Shown: piece after piece, positions 1-5,510 of the stretch
How positions within the stretch are numbered: position 1 is the first letter of the stretch
How the letters are laid out: every line of letters starts with the position of its first letter
Assembly: GCA_947169455.1 (NCBI GenBank)
Contig: CAMVPV010000026.1
Span: 1 to 9,454 of the forward strand
Length of the DNA: 9,454 bases
From: an uncultured Clostridia bacterium
GTDB taxonomy: Bacteria; Bacillota_A; Clostridia; Oscillospirales; Ruminococcaceae
Reading direction: 5' to 3'
Notes under the pieces: model-generated
Database searches by the model: none
Told to the model about the DNA's origin: nothing
Seen by the model: only the letters and a program-made list of their open reading frames with translations
Position numbers and translations under genes: made by a program

Positions 1-1
1 C

Positions 2-952
2 CTCGAAGGCAAGGACGTCGAGACTGCGTACCAGACCTACGAGAATGCATCCTCACAGTCCAACGGACAGTGGGTAGTCGCCCTGAAGCTCACCTCAGAG
101 GGCGCGAACAAATTCGCGGACGCTACCACAAGGCTCGCACAGACAAGAGGCAGGATCTCTATCTGGATGGACGACACCATGATCTCCGCACCTACCGTTA
201 ATTCTGCGATACTCGACGGAAATGCCGTTATCAGCGGCAGCTTCGATGCGGATTCCGCCAAGTCCCTCGCCGACAAGATCAATTCCGGCGCACTGCCGTT
301 CAAGCTTGAAACTGCAAGCTTCTCGACCATATCACCGTCGCTCGGCGCAGGCGCGCTCAACGCTATGGTCATCGCGGGACTTATCGCGTTCGGCATCATC
401 GCGGTATATATGATAATAATGTATCGCCTGCCCGGATTTGTCGCAGTTCTCGCACTCATCGGTCAGGTAGCGGGCACACTCGCATTCGTATCCGGCTACT
501 TCGGATTCATGAACAGCTCTATCCTCACGATACCCGGTATCGCCGGTATCATACTCGCGGTCGGCATGGGCGTTGACGCCAATGTTATCACCGCCGAGAG
601 AATAAAGGAGGAGATCAACAACGGCAAGACCCTCGACGGCTCCGTGGAGAGCGGCTTCAAGCGCGCATTCTCCGCTATCCTCGACGGAAACATCACCACC
701 ATGCTCATCGCAATAATCCTCATGGGCGCGTTCGGCACCCCCGACAGCATCTTCTCCAAGCTGCTCAGCTTCGCATTCTTCATGTTCGGACCCTCCACCG
801 CCGGCACTATCTATTCGTTCGGCTACACGCTCTTTACGGGAGTTATCCTGAACCTGTTCTTCGGAGCGCTCTGCTCGCGCCTGATGACAGCGTCCCTGTC
901 CAAGTTCAAGGTATTCAGGAACGTAAAGCTCTACGGAGGTGAGAGATCATGA
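2..952 (+). CDS. secD: Protein translocase subunit SecD, C-terminal part (5' end outside window)
   Basis: SecD works with SecF in the membrane beside SecYEG, using the proton motive force to pull secreted proteins out on the outer face. The open frame runs from the first bases without a start, giving 316 C-terminal residues. The first ~100 match the end of the large extracytoplasmic P1 domain: a TSEGANKFA block, then MISAPTV, then GALPFKLE. After these come about five hydrophobic segments, corresponding to TM2-TM6 of the family. The SecD hallmark GMGVDANVITAERIKEE is present; its Asp is the residue conserved in this family and linked to proton transfer. TM1 and the start of P1 must lie upstream. 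The stop overlaps the secF start (ATGA), so the two are translationally coupled, and GGAGGTGA at 935-942, inside the secD end, serves secF. The identification is safe; only the N-terminus is missing. Confidence 0.96.
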   Translation, partial: LEGKDVETAYQTYENASSQSNGQWVVALKLTSEGANKFADATTRLAQTRGRISIWMDDTMISAPTVNSAILDGNAVISGSFDADSAKSLADKINSGALPFKLETASFSTISPSLGAGALNAMVIAGLIAFGIIAVYMIIMYRLPGFVAVLALIGQVAGTLAFVSGYFGFMNSSILTIPGIAGIILAVGMGVDANVITAERIKEEINNGKTLDGSVESGFKRAFSAILDGNITTMLIAIILMGAFGTPDSIFSKLLSFAFFMFGPSTAGTIYSFGYTLFTGVILNLFFGALCSRLMTASLSKFKVFRNVKLYGGERS

Positions 953-1917
953 AGCAGAAATTCAACTTTGACTTTATAAAGAACAGAAAGACCTATTTCA
1001 TCATCTCCACCGTGATCATCCTTGCGGGAATACTCTGCTCGTTCATACTCGGCGTCAAAATGGATATCGAGTTCAGCGGCGGTACCATAATCACCTACAT
1101 CTATGACGGCGCTCTCGACTCCGCTGATTTTGAACGGAATGCCGAGGAGGCGCTCGGCGGGATGGACGTTTCCGTTACGGGCGGAAGTGATTTCATAACC
1201 GGCAAGAATACTATGAGAGTTGAGCTCGTATCCAAGGAAGGGCTTACCTCCGACAAGCAGTTCGCTCTTTCGGAAAGCCTCAAGGAAAAATATCCCGACA
1301 GCAACCTCGACGTCATCGAATCCTCGGACGTTTCCCCCACATCGGGACATGAGTTCTTCCTGAAATGTCTTGTTGCCGTTATCCTTTCGTCGGTGCTGCT
1401 GATACTCTACGTTGCAGTCCGCTTCAAGAACATCGGCGGCTGGCTCGCGGGACTGTGCGCAGTCGTTGCGCTGTTCCACGATATCCTCATCGTGTATGCG
1501 ACATTCGTGTTCTGCCGCATGGGCATCGACGCCAACTTCATGGCAGTTCTGCTCACTATCCTCGGTTATTCGGTAAATGATACCATCGTCATCTACGACC
1601 GCATAAGAGAGAACGAGAAGCTGTACAAGAAGGAAAAGCTCTCACTCGCGGAGATCACCAACAGGAGCATAAACCAGTCGCTCACAAGATCGATAAACAC
1701 CTCCGTGACGACGATACTCGCAATGCTCACGGTGACTATCGTGTGTGCGGTATATGGGGTAAGCTCGATAATTTCCTTCTCCTTCCCCGTAATGATAGGT
1801 ATGCTTTCCGGTACCTATTCCTCGATATGCATCGCAGGTCCTCTGTGGGTGCTTCTCGAAGAAAAGAAGGCTGCCCGCAAAAAAGGCAGCGAAAAAGCGA
1901 AAAAAGCAGAGGCTTGA
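949..1917 (+). CDS. secF: Protein translocase subunit SecF
   Basis: SecF is the smaller partner of SecD in the Sec translocon accessory complex of the cytoplasmic membrane. The 322-residue product has the normal bacterial SecF size. Visible order: TM1 at ~13-36; the short extracytoplasmic domain opening with MDIEFSGGT at 38-46, the counterpart of the family's DFTGGT; then a cluster of five membrane segments from ~135. Family signatures are LFHD at 175-178 and GYSVNDTIVIYDRIREN starting at 206, whose Asp211 lies in the conserved proton-path region. The C-terminus is Lys-rich, as expected for a cytoplasmic tail. The ATG at 949 was chosen because GGAGGTGA lies a few bases upstream and the start overlaps the secD stop. 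No further gene follows closely, so secF seems to end the secDF transcript; a terminator lies 135 bases downstream. Confidence 0.97.
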   Translation: MKQKFNFDFIKNRKTYFIISTVIILAGILCSFILGVKMDIEFSGGTIITYIYDGALDSADFERNAEEALGGMDVSVTGGSDFITGKNTMRVELVSKEGLTSDKQFALSESLKEKYPDSNLDVIESSDVSPTSGHEFFLKCLVAVILSSVLLILYVAVRFKNIGGWLAGLCAVVALFHDILIVYATFVFCRMGIDANFMAVLLTILGYSVNDTIVIYDRIRENEKLYKKEKLSLAEITNRSINQSLTRSINTSVTTILAMLTVTIVCAVYGVSSIISFSFPVMIGMLSGTYSSICIAGPLWVLLEEKKAARKKGSEKAKKAEA

Positions 1918-1953
1918 CGGTATCTGCTCCCGCAGCGTGATTTAAAAAAGTGA

Positions 1954-1986
1954 TCTTTTATCCCCGCGTTTGTTCTTTCATGAGCA
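1954..1986 (+). repeat. Upstream copy of a 33-base duplicated sequence
   Basis: The copy matches 2043-2075 at 31 of 33 positions; the last 24 bases (1963-1986) are identical. It contains the left arm and loop of the terminator found in the second copy, but its right arm is altered. GAGCA (1982-1986) can still pair with TGTTC, and GCGGGG (1995-2000) with CCCCGC (1962-1967), around an uneven internal loop, and no T run follows. It looks like a decayed or incomplete terminator copy. Confidence 0.75.
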
Positions 1987-2042
1987 AGCACAGGGCGGGG
2001 TGCCCCCGCGGGCGTCTCGTGTCGTTAATGAATAGCATAAAT

Positions 2043-2075
2043 TCTTTTACACCCGCGTTTGTTCTTTCATGAGCA
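2043..2075 (+). repeat. Downstream copy of the 33-base duplicated sequence
   Basis: This is the second copy, at an 89-base offset from the first. Here the left arm is matched by an intact right arm (2071-2083), so this copy is a working-looking terminator hairpin. The two mismatches between the copies are adjacent, at 1961-1962 versus 2050-2051. Confidence 0.75.
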
Positions 2076-2093
2076 GACGCGGGATTTTTGTTT
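2052..2093 (+). terminator. Rho-independent terminator after secF
   Basis: Bases 2052-2064 pair with 2071-2083 without interruption: 13 pairs, of which two are G-U, starting with CCCGCG/CGCGGG at the base. The loop is six bases (TTTCAT). ATTTTTGTTT follows at once, the expected U-rich tail. A further outer pairing AGCATAAA (2034-2041) with TTTATGCT (2091-2098) brackets the hairpin. It lies 135 bases after the secF stop and should end the secDF transcript. Confidence 0.88.
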
Positions 2094-2101
2094 ATGCTCA
2101 A

Positions 2102-2130
2102 TTGATAATTATTTTGTTATTTTGTACAAT
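2102..2130 (+). promoter_or_regulatory. Sigma-A-type promoter P1
   Basis: A -35 box TTGATA (2102-2107; 5 of 6 consensus bases) and a -10 box TACAAT (2125-2130; 5 of 6) are separated by an ideal 17 bases. It begins just after the secF terminator tail and points to the ACT-domain gene. The -10 box is overlapped by the palindrome TTGTACAA at 2122-2129, so a protein bound there would block this promoter. Confidence 0.6.
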
Positions 2131-2162
2131 TACTGCAAAACAAAATATGATTTTTGTACAAA
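2121..2162. promoter_or_regulatory. Pair of TTGTACAA palindromes, candidate operators
   Basis: TTTGTACAA occurs at 2121-2129 and again at 2153-2161. The core TTGTACAA is self-complementary, and the second copy extends to a perfect 10-base palindrome TTTGTACAAA (2153-2162). Centres are 32 bases apart, close to three helical turns, so two dimers would face the same side of the DNA. The first covers the P1 -10 box; the second lies just upstream of the P2 -35 box. The binding protein is not identifiable from this window. Confidence 0.45.
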
Positions 2163-2169
2163 TGTGCTA

Positions 2170-2198
2170 TTATCATTTATGCTGTGATATGGTATAAT
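2170..2198 (+). promoter_or_regulatory. Sigma-A-type promoter P2 with extended -10
   Basis: A perfect TATAAT (2193-2198) is preceded by TG at 2190-2191, giving an extended -10 (TGGTATAAT). The -35 box TTATCA (2170-2175; 4 of 6) is 17 bases upstream. Transcription would start near 2204-2206, leaving a ~115-base leader before the ACT gene. This is the strongest promoter match in the window and probably the main one for the downstream operon. Confidence 0.72.
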
Positions 2199-2318
2199 CA
2201 ATTAGTATGGAATACTTTTATCATATTGGTGTAAAGAGGTATTTTCAGTAACCGTATATTATATCACGTATGAAAAAATTACATTCAGCCGTGCATACGG
2301 CGGAACGGAGGAACATTG

Positions 2319-2588
2319 ATGAGAGCTGTTGTTACCGTTATCGGCAAAGACGCCGTAGGCATACTTGCAAAGGTGAGCGCAGTCTGCGCAAAGAATAACG
2401 CGAATGTCATCGAGGTCACGCAGAGCGTGCTCCAGGATATGTTCGCGATGATAATGCTGGTGGATATCACCGCGCTGAATATCCCCTTCGCGGAGCTCGC
2501 GGATGAAATGACAAAGCTGGGCGACGAACAGGGTCTGAAGATACACACCATGCACGAGGATATTTTCAATACCATGCACCGCATATAA
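2319..2588 (+). CDS. Stand-alone ACT-domain protein (UPF0237 type)
   Basis: The 89-residue protein is a single ACT domain, a small beta-alpha-beta fold that often binds amino acids and regulates metabolism. It opens with RAVVTVIGKDAVGILAKVS, the typical first strand plus the Gly-containing turn and first helix, followed by NNANVIEVTQSVLQDMFAM as the next strands. The closest style is UPF0237 / ACT_6, related to the ACT domains of GcvR-like regulators; no catalytic or DNA-binding domain is attached. ATG at 2319 was chosen because GGAGG at 2307-2311 is seven bases upstream; a TTG one codon earlier is less likely. The DUF711 gene follows after 23 bases, and the families are also adjacent in streptococci as I recall, suggesting they act together. 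The ligand is unknown. Confidence 0.9.
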   Translation: MRAVVTVIGKDAVGILAKVSAVCAKNNANVIEVTQSVLQDMFAMIMLVDITALNIPFAELADEMTKLGDEQGLKIHTMHEDIFNTMHRI

Positions 2589-2611
2589 GCGGCTGAGATC
2601 GGAGCAGATAT

Positions 2612-3967
2612 ATGATCGACGTTTACGATATACTGGAAACCATTAAGATGATACAGGACGAGTGCCTTGATATAAGGACGGTGACGATGGGCGTCTCCCT
2701 GCTCGACTGTATAGATTCGGATATAGATGCCGCCTGCCGCAAGGTGTATGACAAGATAGCGCGCTGTGCCGAAAAACTCGCTCCCACTGCGGAGAGCATA
2801 GAAAAGGAGTACGGCATACCCATTATCAACAAGCGCCTTTCCGTTACGCCTGTCGCGATAGTTTCCGCGGCGTGCAGCGAAAGCCCCGTCCGCTTTGCGG
2901 AGGCTATGGACAGAGCCGCTAAATCGGTCGGGGTCGATCTCATCGGAGGATATACCGCACTTGTCCACAAGGGCTATTCCGCAGGCGATGAACGCCTGAT
3001 ACGCTCTATCCCCGAGGCGCTTTCGGTGACCGAAAGAGTATGCTCCTCGGTGAATGTGGGCAGCACAAAGACCGGCATCAATCTCGATGCCTGCGGACTG
3101 ATGGGAAATATCGTCCGCGAATGCGCCGAGAAGACCGCGGCTCAGCAGTGCTTCGGCGCCGCAAAGCTGGTAGTGTTCTGCAATGCCGTGGAGGACAATC
3201 CTTTCATGGCGGGTGCGTTCCACGGAGTGGGCGAGCCCGACTGCATCATCAATGTCGGAGTTTCGGGACCGGGCGTTGTCCGTGCGGCTATCGCAAAATA
3301 CCCCGACGCGAATATTACCGAGATATCCGAGATCATCAAGAAAACGTCATATAAGATCACCCGCGTGGGTCAGCTTGTCGGAACGAAAGCATCCGAAAGG
3401 CTGGGTGTGCCGTTCGGTATAGTCGATCTTTCACTTGCGCCCACGCCCGCCGTGGGAGACAGCGTTGCCCGCATACTCGAGGAGATAGGCCTTGAAAGCT
3501 GCGGCGCCTGCGGAACGACTGCCGCTCTTGCACTGCTGAACGACGCCGTGAAGAAGGGCGGCGTAATGGCTTGCTCCGAAATAGGCGGACTTTCCGGCGC
3601 GTTCATACCCGTGTCGGAGGATGAGGGCATGATAGCTGCCGCGGAGTGCGGTTCGCTGTGCATAGAAAAGCTCGAAGCAATGACCGCCGTATGTTCGGTG
3701 GGACTGGATATGATAGTTATACCGGGTGATACCTCAGCCGAGGTCTTCTCCGCGATAATAGCCGACGAAGCTGCTATCGGTATGGTGAACGGCAAGACCA
3801 CCGCCGTGAGGGTGATCCCCGCGATAGGCTGCAAGGAGGGCGAGGTGCTCGACTGGGGCGGTCTGTTCGGAAAGGGACCCGTAATGAACGTGAACAGGTT
3901 CTCGCCGGAAAGATTCATCGGAAGGGGCGGACATATACCCGCACCTCTCCACAGCCTTAAAAACTGA
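2612..3967 (+). CDS. DUF711 / UPF0210 (PFL family) protein of unknown function
   Basis: The 451-residue product has the normal length for this family and no signal peptide or membrane segments, so it should be cytosolic. Family-typical blocks in order: [14 protein letters not shown] near 26-39, [11 protein letters not shown] near 74-84, [15 protein letters not shown] near 144-158, [20 protein letters not shown] near 189-208, TRVGQLVG near 250, [17 protein letters not shown] near 268-284, and [16 protein letters not shown] near 325-340. The name 'PFL family' reflects similarity to the pyruvate formate-lyase fold; I see no glycyl-radical motif near the C-terminus and do not assign that activity. 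Start ATG 2612 follows GGAG at 2601-2604 at good spacing. It sits behind the ACT gene and only 16 bases before the first ATPase gene, with no terminator between. The family is certain, the function is not known. Confidence 0.93.
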   Translation: MIDVYDILETIKMIQDECLDIRTVTMGVSLLDCIDSDIDAACRKVYDKIARCAEKLAPTAESIEKEYGIPIINKRLSVTPVAIVSAACSESPVRFAEAMDRAAKSVGVDLIGGYTALVHKGYSAGDERLIRSIPEALSVTERVCSSVNVGSTKTGINLDACGLMGNIVRECAEKTAAQQCFGAAKLVVFCNAVEDNPFMAGAFHGVGEPDCIINVGVSGPGVVRAAIAKYPDANITEISEIIKKTSYKITRVGQLVGTKASERLGVPFGIVDLSLAPTPAVGDSVARILEEIGLESCGACGTTAALALLNDAVKKGGVMACSEIGGLSGAFIPVSEDEGMIAAAECGSLCIEKLEAMTAVCSVGLDMIVIPGDTSAEVFSAIIADEAAIGMVNGKTTAVRVIPAIGCKEGEVLDWGGLFGKGPVMNVNRFSPERFIGRGGHIPAPLHSLKN

Positions 3968-3983
3968 AAGGATATGAAGCGAT

Positions 3984-4319
3984 ATGGCTATGGAAAGCGC
4001 CGATATCATAAATGCTGTGCTTGACGCCGACGCGAGGATAACCGAAAGACTCGATGAGGCTGTCCGCGAAAAGGAACGCATCATCGCCGAGGCAAGGGCG
4101 GAGGGCGAACTGAAGGTCGAAAAAGCCGTGAAGGAAGCGGCTGAGAAGATCGACAGCGCGAACGCCGAGGAACGCAGGAAAGCCGATGAGCGCATCGCCG
4201 TGACCGCTGAAAAGAAGGCGGAGCGCCTTGCGGGGCTCGAAAAGGTATATTCCGAAAAGCACAAGGAATGGGAAAAGATGCTTTTCGATGAGGTCATCAA
4301 GGCGACCGCAAAGATCTGA
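3984..4319 (+). CDS. V-type ATPase peripheral-stalk subunit (H/G-like coiled coil)
   Basis: This 111-residue protein is highly charged and rich in Ala, Glu, Lys and Arg from ~10 to the end, with the heptad look of one long helix (for example REKERIIAEARAEGELKVEK). It has no membrane segment. In V/A-type ATPases a short coiled-coil protein of this kind (subunit H/AhaH in archaea, G in eukaryotes, NtpF in Enterococcus) pairs with subunit E to form the peripheral stalk that holds the A/B head to subunit I. Its position as first gene, immediately before C, I, K, F, E and A, supports this strongly; sequence alone would only say coiled coil. ATG 3984 is used; AAAGGA at 3967-3972 is 11 bases away, a little long, and overlaps the DUF711 stop, so coupling to the upstream gene is plausible. 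Confidence 0.78.
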   Translation: MAMESADIINAVLDADARITERLDEAVREKERIIAEARAEGELKVEKAVKEAAEKIDSANAEERRKADERIAVTAEKKAERLAGLEKVYSEKHKEWEKMLFDEVIKATAKI

Positions 4320-4397
4320 GCGGCAAGTATTAAAGAGAGGGTCTGCCGTTTTGCACGCGGATCCGTAAGTACATAAGTTAAGAAAGTGTGAGCCGAT

Positions 4398-5444
4398 TTG
4401 GAACGTAACAAAACAGTGAAGGCGGCTCCTGCCACTGTTGCGAAGATACGTGTCATCAAGGGGCGTATGTTCGGCAGGGAGGAATATTCCGCCCTGATAG
4501 CCTGCCCGGGCGTGCCGGAGGCAGCGGCGTATCTGCGCGATTCCGTCCGCTATGCCGATGTGCTGTCCGGAGTGGATATCTCCTCCGTTCACCGCGGTAT
4601 GCTGGAGAGCCTGCTGCGTAAAAGCGCGTTCATGACATATATCCGCATAACGGGCTTTGAACAGCTCAACAAGCAGGAATTCTACAATTTCCGCATACTC
4701 TGGGCGGAAACTGAGGAGCTGCTGCGCTGCATAAGGCATATCAACGCGGGCTCGGACGGCTTCATCAACGATGCACCCATATATATCTACGACTATACCG
4801 TGTTTGATCTGACCGGACTTGCGCAGGTGCGCACGTTCGCGGAGCTTGTCGCCTTTCTGAAGGGCACGCGCTACGACGACGTGCTGAAGCCGCTCGCTCC
4901 GAAAAACGGCGAGAACGTCGATTATACCGCCTGTGAGATGGCTCTGCGTAAGCTGTATTACAGCAGGATAATGCGCTCGGCTGAGATGTTTGAGCCGGGA
5001 GTCTCGCGCAAGCTGAAAGAGCTCATAGGCGCACAGAACGACCTCACGAATATTATCAACAGCTACCGCATGAAGATGTATTTCCACGAGGACACCGAGG
5101 ATATATCGAAGCGTATGCTGCCCTACGGAAAGATGAAGGCATCGAAGCTGCCCGAGCTGTATGAGTTCGCCGATGAGGGTATGTTCCGCTCGCAGCTCGC
5201 AAGGACGCGCTACGGCAGGTCGATGAAGTATCATGAGTTTGATGCCGAGGAACTCGAACAGGCGGTATTCAAGCTGAAATATCACTATGTGAGGAGCGCA
5301 CTGTCAAGCTCGCAGGATGCGCCGCTGTCGGTATATGCATTCTGCAGCCTTGCCGAAAACGAGGTATCGAACATAATCCGCGTGATAGAGAGCATACGCT
5401 ACAATATTCCCGCGGCGGAGATAGAAAAGCTCCTTATATATTGA
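4398..5444 (+). CDS. atpC: V-type ATP synthase subunit C (AC39 family)
   Basis: Subunit C (d in eukaryotes) is a funnel-shaped, all-helical protein that seats the central shaft on the membrane K ring. The 348 residues fit the family length and are soluble and mostly helical. Recognisable blocks are LKELIGAQNDLTNIINSYRMK in the middle, the repeated-helix pattern with an Asn-Ile and a Tyr-Arg pair, and the C-terminal ENEVSNIIRVIESIRY, typical of the last helices. The start is TTG at 4398: an in-frame TGA at 4389-4391 rules out anything earlier, the next possible start (GTG 4416) is weaker, and the first Met would be 22 residues further in. The upstream ribosome site is poor (GAAAG or GTGAG). 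It is preceded by a 78-base gap containing a weak CGGCA/TGCCG hairpin, and followed by subunit I. Confidence 0.93.
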   Translation: MERNKTVKAAPATVAKIRVIKGRMFGREEYSALIACPGVPEAAAYLRDSVRYADVLSGVDISSVHRGMLESLLRKSAFMTYIRITGFEQLNKQEFYNFRILWAETEELLRCIRHINAGSDGFINDAPIYIYDYTVFDLTGLAQVRTFAELVAFLKGTRYDDVLKPLAPKNGENVDYTACEMALRKLYYSRIMRSAEMFEPGVSRKLKELIGAQNDLTNIINSYRMKMYFHEDTEDISKRMLPYGKMKASKLPELYEFADEGMFRSQLARTRYGRSMKYHEFDAEELEQAVFKLKYHYVRSALSSSQDAPLSVYAFCSLAENEVSNIIRVIESIRYNIPAAEIEKLLIY

Positions 5445-5510
5445 CCTATGATCGTCAGATCTCAATTTTTGATCGTCTATAAAAATACGATTTCTGGGGG
5501 GATATAAAGA

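Larger units (their letters stand above)
1918..2318. other. Intergenic region between secF and the ACT-domain gene
   Basis: This ~400-base stretch has no open frame with a credible ribosome site. The first half (to ~2098) is mixed GC and holds a duplicated 33-base sequence, a GC-rich hairpin GCGGGG-TGC-CCCCGC at 1995-2009, and a terminator. The second half is strikingly AT-rich and carries two promoters and two palindromes. Just before the ACT gene there is a small perfect hairpin, GCCGT-GCAT-ACGGC at 2288-2301, followed by the ribosome site. The untranslated leader from the downstream promoter would be about 115 bases. I see no recognisable riboswitch in it. Confidence 0.8.

Noticed and set aside
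1980..2072. 30-codon plus-strand frame starting in the first terminator repeat and ending in the second
   Set aside because: No ribosome site; start and stop both come from the duplicated CATGAGCA sequence, so it is a by-product of the repeat.
1954..2075. Possible CRISPR-like or dispersed repeat array
   Set aside because: Only two copies, and the unit is explained by a terminator arm; no spacers or cas genes.
2205..2318. Riboswitch in the ACT leader
   Set aside because: The only structures are a 5-base hairpin at 2204-2216 and a 5-base hairpin at 2288-2301; no known conserved aptamer core could be recognised.
2270..2398. 42-codon frame starting MKKLHSAVHT just before and overlapping the ACT gene
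   Set aside because: No Shine-Dalgarno sequence, most of it lies out of frame inside the ACT gene, and the product becomes a meaningless Arg-rich tail.
2285..3223. Minus-strand frame of 312 codons opposite the ACT and DUF711 genes
   Set aside because: Shadow frame over two conserved families; no recognisable motif.
4321..4353. CGGCA...TGCCG followed by TTTT between subunits H and C as a terminator
   Set aside because: Only five paired bases with an 18-base loop; too weak to call a terminator, at most a mild attenuator or processing site.
3957..5285. Long open frame of 442 codons on the minus strand opposite subunits H and C
   Set aside because: It lies over two well-identified plus-strand genes, its protein has no recognisable family pattern, and it is rich in His, Arg and Leu in the way reverse-strand frames of codon-biased genes are.
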